Assembly (NCBI GenBank): GCA_038025085.1
Contig: CM076154.1
Coordinates: 26,589,501 to 26,653,500, forward strand
DNA length: 64,000 nt
DNA from: Tetragonia tetragonoides
Lineage: Eukaryota; Streptophyta; Magnoliopsida; Caryophyllales; Aizoaceae
Reading direction: 5' to 3'
The translations under genes were made by a program, and so were the position numbers. The notes beneath the pieces were generated by a model. It worked only from the letters and a program-made list of their open reading frames with translations, ran no database searches and was not told the DNA's origin. Shown here piece by piece: positions 1 through 10,264 of the stretch (position 1 is the first letter of the stretch; every line of letters begins with the position of its first letter).

Positions 1-871
1 GGGTGGTGGTCATGGTGGAGGCGTGTGGACCACGGACGTGGTTTTCGCTTTTCGCACTTTCGCGGAATTTCGTACAGATTTTTCGTATTTTTCAGCAGTT
101 TTTAATTTCTTATTTAAAAAAAAATTTCACTCGTTTGGAACCCGAATTCGGATTTTTAAAAGCATAGATTGGTTGGAATAAATCAAGAAATTTAAATAAA
201 ATATAATAGTAATATTTAATTACTGTTTGGAGTTTCGTATTTAATAAACTCAGTTTCGGTAATTGTTTTTAATTAGGGCCTAACGAGCAAGCATGATAAT
301 CTTTGTACGTGGAGCTTACGCACTGTTTGGTAGTGTTTTATTGGTAAGCACTCATGCCTACCTTATTCGAAAGCCCCATCAAAACTATTTTGATGTGTTA
401 TGTGCTAATTGAGAAATTATTGTGAATTTAATATGCAAAGCATGATTAAATTATATCATCGTTATTATGAAGTTATTAGGCATGATTCAGTGCTGTAAAT
501 ATTAATTATAATTAGCATGTCGATATTAGCATATTTTGAGAATTAATTAGTCCATGTGAATTGTTAAATGATGAATTATTAGTATTATTATGCTACTTAA
601 TACTTGTTAATTGGTATGGGTATTATTGAGGCTAGTGAGAACCTATATATTATCGTTGAATGTATTTGGATGATTGGTGATTTTTGGATATCATATTGCC
701 CTGCCGAAGTGCTGCTAAAATTGTGCTAGACATTGCATGTCATCTTTGTTGAATTATCATTGTTATTTGCTATTCATTGTCAAGAGCACAAAATGAATTA
801 GTAAGTCGTGGTCTTATAGTACCACTATGTCAAACAATGCAAAGTATGTGAATTGAATTAAATGAGAGTAA

Positions 872-1148
872 GGCTCTGTTTGATTCACCTTAATTTTACT
901 TAAATTTAGTTCAGTTCAGTTCAATTCAGTTTATGTGTAACTTTATTACTCATATAACTTTTTATTCCGAAATAATTTCATGATGAAAATTATGTCATCG
1001 GAAAGAACTCAAAGCATACTTTCAAATGAGTCCAATATTGACTATGTTTGGACGAATTTTAAATGATCAACGATCAAGTTCAAAAAGTCAATTAAGTCCA
1101 GTTCAGTTCAGTTCAGATCAGTTTTATCCGGGTGAATCAAATAGAGCC
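872..1148. mobile_element. Tourist-like (PIF/Harbinger) MITE
   Basis: A 277-bp element bounded by terminal inverted repeats GGCTCTGTTTGATTCACC (left) and GGTGAATCAAATAGAGCC (right), with one mismatch in 18. It is flanked by TAA on both sides (869-871 and 1149-1151), the trinucleotide target duplication typical of PIF/Harbinger elements. Subterminal GTTCA/GTTCAG repeats occur at both ends (about 900-935 and 1098-1120). It has no coding capacity. It lies within the LTR of E1 and is therefore younger than it. Confidence 0.88.
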
Positions 1149-1467
1149 TAAGACTCCTAATAGATCCCTAGGAGTAGTCGAGCAATCGAGATTACACCTA
1201 ATGGTGTAGTTCAAGGGATGCGTGATTCCCAAGTTACTTGAACACATCACACTGTGTCTGGGACGGATCATTCCCCATTTATTAAGTCCTCTAGACTCGT
1301 TTATTATACTATAGGTAGTGTGCACACTAGAGTCATTAAGTCCATGGCGTTATTGTATCTTCGAGGGACAGTATGGGTAATCGCTGTTCTATTCGCTCTC
1401 TTACATCTCTCCAATCAAGACGGATTGTCTATGTCGTATTTTGTATGATCAATATACAAGAACTGCA

Positions 1468-1474
1468 TATAAAA
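1468..1474 (+). promoter_or_regulatory. TATA box candidate in the E1 LTR
   Basis: The sequence GCATATAAAAG lies about 380 bp before the LTR end, a plausible place for the U3/R promoter of a plant LTR. Support is sequence match and position only. Confidence 0.45.
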
Positions 1475-1848
1475 GAATGTCGTTATGTTGAGTCGAGTGA
1501 GGTTGTAAAACTTGGAAGCTAAAGTTGGCGTCGACTTTTAGAACTCTTTTAGTTCAGTTGAGATTGTTGAGATTTTGGTTTGAGCCCTTGAGGACAAGTT
1601 GTAATAAATTAGTTTAATGGTTTTCAGCTCACTACAGAGACAACTCTGATATTAACTGTTTTAAATTGTTTAAGTTTCCTTAGTAAGCTTCTTTGATGCC
1701 TAGACTTTCTTTCTGCTTAGCATTTACTCCTTAGTGATAAATGTTGCATTAGCATCCCCTGGGTTTGTGACGATTCAGTGGTGTCGAGTCGTGCACAACG
1801 ACATTGATAGTTCCTAGAAAATCATTGTAAATTCGGGGGTGTTACCAA

Positions 1849-1860
1849 TGGTATCAGAGT
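1849..1860 (+). other. Primer-binding site, initiator-Met tRNA type (E1)
   Basis: TGGTATCAGAGT follows the LTR end directly. TGGTATCAGAGC is the usual primer site of plant chromoviruses and pairs with the 3' end of initiator methionine tRNA. It marks the start of the internal region of E1. Confidence 0.85.
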
Positions 1861-2039
1861 CCTGGGTTTAAAAAGGTTGCTTAGAATTAATTAATGAATT
1901 AATAAATATTAGTTTCATTTTAGAAAAAATAAAATGTAATTAAAGTCATTGAGCGTAGTAGTCCTAGAAGATAGGAATTATTTGAAATCACTTTGCTTGT
2001 GATTTATAAAGTTCTTATTGTTTGATTGTCTACCTGTAG

Positions 2040-2971
2040 ATGGTAAGGACCATAGTAACTACGAGGAAGTCGACTGCACACAAAGGGCACGCGCCCTAGC
2101 TCATCGTGCACAACCCGTGGAGTACATAGCTTCATCGGATTGCGAGTCGACGGGAAACAACGCGAACATGAGCCATGAAGCCGCGCCAGACCGAGTCGCG
2201 TACGACGACGTCGCACGCGACAGGGCCGCACGCGCTGTGCAAGTTGTGTCTGCCGCGCCCTCGCATGTTGCACATGCCGCGCGAGAAATCACGAGGATGA
2301 AGATGAAGATCCTTTTGAGTTCGAGCCGGGGTATACCCCAGCTGATAGGTCTGACGAGATGCCTGACTTGGAAGATATTGGTGTCGAGAGCGACAACCAC
2401 ACTGCACCTACTGTTGCACCTGCTATTACACCTACTTCTGCAGCAAATTGGTCTCCTCATGTGGAGCCATTATTTGCTATTGACGCTGAGCTCGAGGATA
2501 TTCGTATCTACATACGACGTTCTTACACTACTATCTAGCGCTACCAGTACGACAATCGCATGAGTCGACATGAAGGCTTATGGGTGGAGCTACTGCTAGC
2601 TGGTCTAGCCTAACATCCATCCGTGGATGAGACTCAAGGAGAAGTACGACGACGTGGTCTTTAAGAGCGGTCACCTACACGAGAAGAAATATGGTGAAAG
2701 AATGCGGTGGTCTCTTTGCTTTAAGGGTGTCGCATCCGAGTTATGTATGTCCGAATTTGAGTGGAAGGTGAACCATTTGCTAGTACCTGCACCGAAGGGC
2801 ATGTGTGAGTACTACTGGACCAAGAAACGCAAACACGCCGATGATTTTAGGAAGCATTTCATGCCCAAGAAGTTTGGTGGATACGCCTATCCGTATACGC
2901 CTTGTAAGGAGGTGAAGCATAGGAGGAAGGACGATCATGACGAGCCTCCTAGCGCGAAGCAAAACCATTAG
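2040..2971 (+). pseudogene. Decayed ORF1 upstream of gag in E1, H3-tail-like N-terminus
   Basis: A broken reading frame lies between the primer site and gag. The ATG at 2040 opens a 19-residue peptide beginning MVRTIVTTRKSTAHK, ended by TAG at 2097. Its spacing resembles a histone H3 tail: R2, T3, T6, R8, K9, S10, T11 and K14 are shared. Coding-like sequence continues in other frames: Ala/Arg-rich to about 2295, then an acidic Asp/Glu and Thr/Pro-rich stretch (2293-2538), then a Lys/Arg-rich 114-residue frame at 2627-2971. Extra ORFs with partial H3 similarity are known in some chromoviruses. I do not recognise the rest. The H3 resemblance is short and could be chance. Confidence 0.5.
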
Positions 2972-3138
2972 AGTGTCAAGTAGAGCTAGATGTTTGATTT
3001 ACTAGTTTTATTTGAGCTTTATTAAACCTTTAGTATCGTGATGACCCTGCGTGGTCAAGATTGATGTTGGTGTAGTTGCATAGGCAACAAATATTCGAAT
3101 TGTTATATACTTATGCAATTTTTCTCATTGCAAAGCTA

Positions 3139-3177
3139 CCCCCTCCGTTCCAAACAAATACTTACGTTGTGCTTTTT
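3139..3177 (+). repeat. Left terminal inverted repeat of the MLE
   Basis: Begins CCCCCTCCGTTCCAAACAAA and pairs over about 39 bases with the right end at 7173-7211, with a handful of mismatches. The TA before it is the target duplication. Confidence 0.9.
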
Positions 3178-3710
3178 GCACAGGTTTTAATGTAAGGAGA
3201 AGAAGGGTTGTAGCTCCAATTATACCCTTGGCCAGAACTTTTAATTACAAGTTGTGTCCTCACTCCTACCCCCACATGGATTCTCTCTCCTCTTACCCAA
3301 ATTGTTTTGTTCCATAAGTTTTTAAAACCCCAGCCAATAAAATTCTTCTCAATCTGGCTCTTGTCATCTCAATGAACCTTTCACTCCCATTTTTGGGTTT
3401 GAAATCAGGCGCCAAAAGAAAAAAAATTGGGAAATTTGAAAGTATCCTCCAAAAGAAAACTTTGAATACACTTTTAATTTGCTCAAATATTTGAGTCGTG
3501 GCACCAAAATTTGAAATTGAACAATTCCTGAAATTTCATTGATAATTGTACACTCATACAGTTGAAAATTTTGGGAAATTTTAAAAGTTCCCTCCAGAAG
3601 GAAATTTTTTTTACAACACTTACAGGCATCCGATTTCTCTATAAATAGAGAGAGACATTTCTCCACTATTTACAACTTAATTACACTCAACAAAAAAAAT
3701 CAGCAAACAC

Positions 3711-5131
3711 CATGAATTCACAAACACTATCCACTGAACATGCACAACCTATCAATCCAGAACTCCAACAAATCGAAAGGGTTCCACTAAGAAACTTTCA
3801 AACAAAGAGAGGCAGCTCATGCTTGAGTTTCTTCTTATAAGGATAGGCAGTGATGGTAGACCCAAATACGGGGCAATAACAGCAGCAACAATCAGATTTC
3901 AAACTAGCAGGCAATGTGTGAGCTACCTGTGGCAAAGAGCAGCACCTCAACTGAATAGTTCAAACATCATTGACGTGAGGCTGAGGTATGAAGGCAATGT
4001 TGGTTTGAGTAACAGAGTTCCGGTTGATTTGTCTCCTATGATGGGTTTGCATTCAAAGCTCAGATGCAGCTACAGATCACTTGCAAAGGTCCTGAAAACT
4101 TCAAAAAACACATGTCACAGATTATGCAAGAAAGGGGAAATTAAGGCTCATACCAATGCAATTAAGCCTCACTTGACAACAAACAATGTGAAGAAAAGGT
4201 TAGAATTCTGCCTCTCTAAATTATGTTTCAACCCAATTTATGAAGAACCAAGATTTGAGTCATTACATGACCAGATTCATGTTGATGAAAAATGATTTTA
4301 TATGACAAAAATCACAACAAGATATTACAAGTTGCCAGGTGAAATTGAAGCACATAGAACATGTAAATCTACTAAATTCATTGCCAAAGTCATGTTTTTA
4401 GCAATGCCTAGGTATGGGCCTGTTGGTGAGTGCATATTTGATGGAAAAATTGGAATATTTCCATTCAGGTGTGATGAAGCAGCAAAAGAAAAAGCAAAAA
4501 CAGAGCAGCGGGCACAATTGAATCAAAACTAGTGTTATCAATCACCAAAGAAGTCTACAGTTCAATGCTCATCAACACTGTGTTGCCAACAATAAAAGAA
4601 AAGTGACCATCATGTGATACTAATACTATTTGGATCCAATAGGATAATGCTAGGCCACATATTAGTGTAACAGATACTGAGTTTTGTTATGCAGCCTCTT
4701 TATCTGGTTTTAATATGAAAATGATATTTCAACCCCCACACAGTCCTGACATGAACACATTGGACTTGGGGTTTTTTAGACGCCTTCAAGGAGTGAAGCA
4801 TGAATCAGCTTCTAACACTGTTGGGGAGCTGGTTACAGCGGTTATGTCTGCATATGAAGAGCTTGACCATGTAACAATCAACAAAGTATGGTTGAGCCTT
4901 CAGCTTTGCATGAGTGAGGTCATACAAGCTAAAGGAACCAACAAATACAAAATTCCGCACATTGGAAAAGACAAGTTAATCAGGGAGGGCAGGCTGTCAG
5001 AAACTATTGAACCTGATGCAAGTTATGTGAGCGAAGCCATTGAGTGGTTGCATTGTGGTGAAATTGATACTTCACAGTTCATGCCAGATGAAGAACCAGA
5101 AGTTGAACAAGATCAGACAGTAGAAGGTTAA
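3711..5131 (+). pseudogene. Mariner-like transposase, DD39D, broken
   Basis: In intact relatives this protein binds the inverted repeats and performs cut-and-paste transposition in the nucleus. The likely start is ATG 3711; the main frames are 3819-4295, 4302-4532 and 4715-5131. The three catalytic Asp can be found: the first in IHVDEK (about 4284), the second in DNARPH (codon 4643), the third in NTLDLGFF (codon 4763). The second and third are 40 codons apart, giving the DD39D spacing of plant MLEs. It is broken by TGA right after IHVDEK (4293), TAG just before the second Asp (4640), and frameshifts near 3810 and 4530. The acidic C-terminus ends about residue 138 of the last frame. A defective copy is the only reasonable reading. 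Confidence 0.9.
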
Positions 5132-5693
5132 GATGAATGGGTATTTGATCTCTATGAAGATGAACAAGAGCTTGAGGTATGAGAAGGGTCAGTGTTTGAT
5201 TTAGCTTTTGAGTATTTTTTTTTTGGGTGTTTAGTTGAAACAACAGCTGAAGGGAATGGATGAAGAAGTTTTTTGGTGTTCTAAGTGGTTACAACAAGAG
5301 AAACACAAGCTGATCAGGTAAGGTAAAGAACATCTTTTTGTGGGTGTAATTATTAGATACAAGTGAACATATAGCACAACCTTTTGAATGTTCATTATGT
5401 ATTAGGAATGAACATGCACGCTTATTATTAGAAATATTTTGTAAATCGTGTAAATGTTTATTTCAATGAAATCAAGTTAGGATTAATGTTTTAGCATCAT
5501 TTTCAATACTGCACTCTATTTAGCAATGCAAAATTTACACTAACTATCAGATAAGAGGAACATCATCAAGCAATATTTATGCTTTCAGTCATAACATAGT
5601 CATCATAGATCATTTTTAGGTTGCTTTCAAAACTGGTTTAGTAAGTATTATCATCAAGAAATCTAATACACAGCTTCCTAGTCACAAGAGAAA

Positions 5694-5850
5694 GTGGTGG
5701 CAATGGGTTTTTCATAACACCTAGCCTCCAATTCACAAAAAATAAATAAAATTGGTGGCAATAAAACTTAGCCCCCAGTTATTAAAGTGAATGATGGCAA
5801 TAGGTGATTATGATACCCAGCCTCCAATTCAATCAAGTTACTGGTGGCAT
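5694..5850 (+). repeat. Imperfect short tandem repeats inside the MLE
   Basis: Three degenerate copies of a unit of roughly 60 bp built around GGTGGCAATA ... AGCCTCCAATTC. They lie downstream of the transposase in otherwise noncoding, A+T-rich sequence. Confidence 0.5.
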
Positions 5851-6132
5851 ATAGATTAGTGCAGGCAAATATTCAAGGCATATATTTTCTACTCCTCTGG
5901 TCAAACATTACACCATTAATTATTGAAGAAGAACACATCAATCCAAGGCAACTATACAGTTTCTCATCACAGAAGAGACATCATAGAAACCAAAAAAAAA
6001 AAAGCACTTCTTCTTCTTATCATCTCACAAGAGACATCATTCAAGCAAAATTTGATCAATTCAAGACAAGAACACCAACAACATGCTCAGAACACCAATA
6101 TGCACAAATCCACAACAAAATTTAACCCAGAC

Positions 6133-6335
6133 AAAACATGCTAAACATCACTAAAAAAAAAAAATATCAGAAACATAAATAAGATAAATATGTTAAAAGG
6201 GCTTCATTTCATACCTAATTGACCCAACAACATGCTAAACATCACTGACAAAAATAAAGGCTTCAATTCCACATGCTACAAAAGGCTTTAATTCCTACCT
6301 AATTGACCCAATAACATTCTAAACATCACTAAAAA
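6133..6335 (+). repeat. Dispersed repeat of an approx 35-bp phrase inside the MLE
   Basis: The phrase CTAATTGACCCAACAACATG followed by CTAAACATCACT occurs near 6215 and, altered, near 6299, with a partial copy near 6138. The surroundings are A-rich and noncoding on the plus strand. Confidence 0.5.
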
Positions 6336-6402
6336 AAATAAAAAAAGGAACATATAGGAGTTACTAAGAGACTCACCTGGGTTTCTTGTTGGAAAGAGAA
6401 CC

Positions 6403-6833
6403 CTAAAATTCGCCTGGAAACATCAACTGGAGTATGGTGAGATCAAATCTTTCACCATCTTGAACTTCAACAGAGGGAGGAGATAGAGTGATGATTTTTG
6501 AACCGCCTACCACGGTTTCCCCTTTACCACCATCATCTTGTTTATTATCTTCTACAGGGGGTGAGAAGTTGAGGTCAACCCCTTTCTCTTCTAGGGTTTT
6601 TTAGGACGTTTCTCAAGCTCTCTTGCTAAATCTAGGGTTCTATGGCGACGTTTCTTAAGGTCTCTTCTCAAGTTAAGACGCATCTTAGGCACTGAAGTCA
6701 CCTCTTGTTCTTCATAAGCCTGGGGTCCCAAACGAGATTCATGGTAAGTATCTTCAACTATGAGATCTGGGTTTGTTTTTGATTCTTCAGGGCAAGAGTC
6801 AAGCCATGGACAATAAGGAGGGTGATAAGCCAT
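6403..6833 (-). pseudogene. Possible second gene of the MLE, opposite strand, unknown function
   Basis: On the minus strand an ATG at 6833 opens a frame beginning MAYHPPYCPW and running to a stop at 6591. A one-base frame change there would continue the coding-like sequence to a stop at 6403. Composition looks protein-like: an acidic middle, then a basic segment containing RDLKKRRHRT, then a hydrophilic tail with VDLNFSPP. A good splice donor, CAG/GTGAGT, follows near 6378. I do not recognise a family. Plant MLEs normally encode only the transposase, so this may be a captured host fragment or a chance open frame. No promoter was identified. Confidence 0.4.
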
Positions 6834-7172
6834 AAAGGACGAATTAATCATGCAAAAAAACACCAGACGAGATGCAAATATGAAGATTTTCTATTTTTCA
6901 ACTGATCAATATGAAATTGAGAGAGAAGGTGATTTTTTAGGGGTAAAACAATCTGGAGAAAGACAGAGAAAGGCCATTTTAGTAGAGAGAGAAAGAGTGG
7001 ATTTTTCTTTTGGGTGTTTGTGGTTGAGTGAATGAGTGGCGGTGAGTTGGTCAGAAGAAAAGAAGAATCTGGAGAGAGAGAAAATGTGGTTGTTGAGGGG
7101 AATAAAGCTGAGGGTATAATGGGTAAAAGAACATGCTTTAAGAACAATGTAAGTATTTGTCGGGGATAAATT

Positions 7173-7211
7173 AAAAAGCACACCGTAAGTATTTGTCTGG
7201 GACGGAGGGAG
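7173..7211 (-). repeat. Right terminal inverted repeat of the MLE
   Basis: On the minus strand it reads CTCCCTCCGTCCCAGACAAA, the canonical Stowaway/plant-MLE terminus, and runs on to match the left end as far as GTGCTTTTT. TA follows at 7212. Confidence 0.9.
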
Positions 7212-7213
7212 TA

Positions 7214-7753
7214 TTTCATTTGATTATATGAATGTCGTGAGAATTTGCTTTATATGATCGTTTTATCACATAATTGCAAGGTTGACAAATAGCTTCGAAA
7301 TACTATCTCGTTATTGCCTAGACATGATGGGAAATCCATGTCGGAATTATGGCAAAATTTTCATTGAGCATGATCACATCAATTGCGAGCCAAAGGTTAA
7401 GCATGTATTGTATGCAATTAAAGTCATTGTTTATTTCCCTACTAAATTAGTATGGAGCCTCGATGTGTGAATTGTGAATGTTATTACTTATCGATTGTGT
7501 GAGACTAATGTGTCTAATTTGTTACGCATATCAAACTATTATGCATGAGAATTGAGAACTATTCAAAGCAAGTATGTTGCTTAGACCTACAATGCAAGGT
7601 CGCTCATTGGAACTTATATGCTATTTGCTAAATGTCAAGAGATAGGTTTTAATTACAACCTATATCTCTCAACTAGACCCGAATTGGTTTGAATGTGCCA
7701 ACTTTGCTGAAATGGTGATCAACCATTGCTCTTTTATTTCTCAGATTGTTATA
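7214..7753 (+). other. E1 leader between MLE and gag, no gene seen
   Basis: A+T-rich sequence joining the MLE insertion to the E1 gag ATG. Reading frames are short and show no family resemblance. It is taken as the 3' part of the untranslated leader of E1. Confidence 0.6.
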
Positions 7754-8340
7754 ATGGCAACCAATGATTGACTCGCGAGATTAGAGGTAGGACTCACTAA
7801 TGTGGCCGATCACATTATGCGCCAGTTGGAGCACCAGGAACAAGACCACAATGCGGAAAATCCTGAAACACACAACTTCATGGATTTTGATGCACTCAAA
7901 CTTTCGATGTTTGAGGGTGGCTCTAAGCCCACCAAGTTGGAAAACTCGATTATCGAGTTTGAGAAACTGCTTAGGGCGACTAGTCGGCCCAATAACACGA
8001 AGGTCAACACCGCTACCATAAGGGTGAAGCGAACAAGTAATGGATCGATGTGGGAACTGAATTGCCTGCTATTGAAAACTACGGATGGAGCGAATTCAAG
8101 GAGTCCATTCGTGAGAGGTTCTATCCCATAGCTATTCGTTGCCAGAAGCAACGAGAATTCGAGAACATCTACCAAGGACAGTTATCTGTGGCTGAGTGCG
8201 CAACAAGGTTCAATGAGCTTGCTGCTTTTGCACCTAATTTGGTGACAAATGAAGCCGAGCGTGTCGAAAGGTTCGAGGATGGTCTGAAGTGGGATATTCA
8301 GCGCTTTGTTATGGGAAACTCGCTGACGTTCCAAGGATCT
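7754..8340 (+). pseudogene. E1 chromovirus gag, N-terminal part
   Basis: The capsid-type Gag of a Ty3/gypsy chromovirus, which packages element RNA in cytoplasmic particles. The start at ATG 7754 reads MATND then TGA. Recognisable pieces are MFEGGS with FEKLLRATSR (about 7910-7980) and, after a frameshift near 8050, PAIENYGWSEFKESI, FYP, VAECATRFNEL and APNLV, ending in RFEDGLKWDIQRFV. This order is that of the retrotransposon gag domain of Tekay/Del elements. The frame is cut at 8341 by the Athila-like element and resumes at 15363. Confidence 0.88.
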
Positions 8341-9209
8341 TATGCAAGGGGGCTCAAGTATAAAAAGAAAACCACGGCATATTACGGAGGGGGGACCGAA
8401 CACACGAGTATTCTCGACGGCAGAACAGAGAGTATTGAGAAGTTGACGACAGAGAGCACGACGACACAGGCATAACAGCAAGGCAACGACAAATTACAAG
8501 GAAGAAGACACTTTAATCATGGCCTTCGTCAATTCAATGGTATTTTCTTCCCTAACCATGTCTAGCTAACTCCTCTGTCTAGGATTTTGATGAAACCCTA
8601 ATTTAATGATAATGTTATATATTTTCATTGGGATATTTATTGAGTTCTATATGATTGCTTGACCAAGTTTAATTCAGTCTATGTAATTATTCTTGTTGAA
8701 TTAATTAATAGGTTGAGATTGGCACTTAGGTTATGTGATGGTATTCACTGATTGAGATTATTTTATTGAATAGTTCATGCTAGTGGTAGATAAATTATGT
8801 CAAATCTGAATAGTTTATGCTAGACGTCTAGATGAATTATGTCACTAGTTAATCGCAAGCCTAGATTACTTTATAGAACTGATAATATCCCAAGTTAAAT
8901 TATATATTCATTGTTATGAGATTAGTGGTGGATTCAAGGTCCTAGTCTTCGTCTACTTGGTTGAACCTACTCAATTTACTAGCTAGTTCGTTTCCGTTAC
9001 GCTTTTAGTTAATTCCTTCACTATTATTTGCAATAGTTTATAATCAAAAATCACAACTTTATTACCTTTAGATTAATTTAGATTGATAATTAGAATATAG
9101 TAATTCCTCATTCCTTGTGGATACGACACCCTTATACTCAATAGTACTACAGACCTGGTGCACTTGCAAGTATTTAGAGGGTTATAAATTATACATAATT
9201 GACTGATCA
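8341..9209 (+). repeat. 5' LTR of the Athila-like element, 5'-truncated
   Basis: Homologous throughout to 14492-15362. I counted about three dozen differences over the shared approx 867 bp, near 4%. The first approx 395 bp present in the 3' copy are missing here, and E1 gag abuts instead. It ends GATCA just before the primer site. Confidence 0.85.
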
Positions 9210-9215
9210 TGTTTT

Positions 9216-9233
9216 TGGCGCCGTTGTCGGAGA
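9216..9233 (+). other. Primer-binding site, Athila type
   Basis: TGGCGCCGTTGTCGGAGA lies a few bases after the LTR. It closely matches the TGGCGCCGTTGCCGGGGA site of Athila elements, attributed to an aspartate tRNA. Confidence 0.85.
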
Positions 9234-9557
9234 ACGGTGGTTAGTTACTTTAGCTTATTATTCACCTATATTGATTTAGTTTAGAACTTTTATTTTCTTA
9301 CCTTTGTCTGTTTTCTCTTTCTTTTCTTTTTTTTTTTTTATTGTTTATTTGCTGTGCTCTCCTTTGTTTCAGTAGCTAGTTTATTTAATTCTTTTCCTTT
9401 TGTCACTTATTTGTTCTTACTTTTACATTTAGTTTACGTATTGTGCCTTTGGCGTAGCTGTAGTGTCCTTGTTTTCCATTATTTTTAGTTGATTTTATTT
9501 ATTTATTTTTTTATCTACTTTTTTTTCTCCCCTTAGTTTAGTTCACTAGCTTATTTT

Positions 9558-10260
9558 ATGCACGGTCGACGTTCTCGTTCAGTTGATTTAGAAAAGTACG
9601 ATCCTGAAATAGAACGTACTCTGAGAGAACTTAGAGCCCTAAACAGACAAAGAGAAAAAGAAAACAAGATGGGGGGTGAAGCACCTAAGAAGCTTAGTGA
9701 ATATTTTGTTCCTAGTACTTATACCTCACCTATAGGGACTTGATTACCCGTGATTGGGGCAACCCATTTTGAGATTAAGCCTAGCATTATTCATATGTTA
9801 CCATCTTTTTATGGGCTTGAAATTGAGAATCCCTATAGACATATTGATGAGTTTTTAGAGGTGTGTTCTACATTTAAGCTACCTAATGTGACAGATGATG
9901 CTATAAATATGCGTCTTTTTCCTTTTTCATTAAAAGATAAGGCTAAACACTGGTACAACACTCGTAAGAACATAACTAATTGGGTAGACTTGTCAAAAGA
10001 ATTTTTAAAGAAATATTTTCCAATTAGTAAGTTGAACAAGTTAAGGCGTGATATTACTAATTTCTCTCAAACAGCTGATGAGCAATTTCATGAGAGTTGG
10101 GAGAGATTTAGAGACCTTTTGCGGACTTGTCCTCATCATGAGGTACCTAAATAGCAACAAGTTCAAAGTTTTTACACGGGATTAGATGAGCGAAACCAAC
10201 AGATGGTTGATTCTTCTTGTGGTGGTACTTTTTTTTACATAAGACTCCTGATTAGGCATG
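9558..10260 (+). pseudogene. Athila-like gag, N-terminal part
   Basis: ATG 9558 starts MHGRRSRSVDLEKYDPEIER, ending in TGA at 9741. The frame then continues from about 9750 with IKPSIIHMLPSFYGLENP-like text, DEFLEVCSTFKLP, LFPFSLKDKAKHWY and SWERFRDLLRTCPHH, which is the core of a plant retrotransposon gag. TAG follows at 10152 and a short broken stretch reaches the next frame at 10265. The residue order matches Athila Gag; the stops make it nonfunctional as one chain. Confidence 0.85.
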
Positions 10261-10264
10261 GGAG

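Larger units (their letters stand above)
1..1847 (+). repeat. 5' LTR (partial) of outer chromovirus E1
   Basis: The window opens inside this long terminal repeat, so its TG start is not visible. The right edge is set by the primer site TGGTATCAGAGT, which begins two bases after an LTR end reading GTTACCA. It is A+T-rich, carries a MITE at 872-1148 and a TATA box at 1468-1474, and has no coding sequence. LTRs of about 2 kb or longer fit Tekay/Del chromoviruses. The partner 3' LTR lies outside the window, so the assignment rests on the primer site and the downstream chromovirus gag. Confidence 0.75.
3139..7211 (+). mobile_element. Plant mariner-like element (DD39D), 4.07 kb
   Basis: A complete Tc1/mariner element inserted in the leader of E1. 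Both ends carry an inverted repeat of about 39 bp with the Stowaway/plant-MLE start CTCCCTCCGT (first base changed on the left). TA dinucleotides flank it at 3137-3138 and 7212-7213, the expected target duplication. It contains a decayed transposase (3711-5131, + strand), short internal repeats and a possible second gene on the opposite strand (6403-6833). Length and ends match plant MLEs of the Vulmar/Soymar type. The stops in the transposase suggest it can no longer move itself. Confidence 0.93.

Noticed and set aside
2004..2460. Minus-strand Arg/Cys-rich frames over E1 ORF1
   Set aside because: Shadows of a GC-rich Ala/Arg coding stretch on the plus strand.
3364..3666. Minus-strand 100-codon frame in the MLE left end
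   Set aside because: A+T-rich sequence before the transposase start; no recognisable features.
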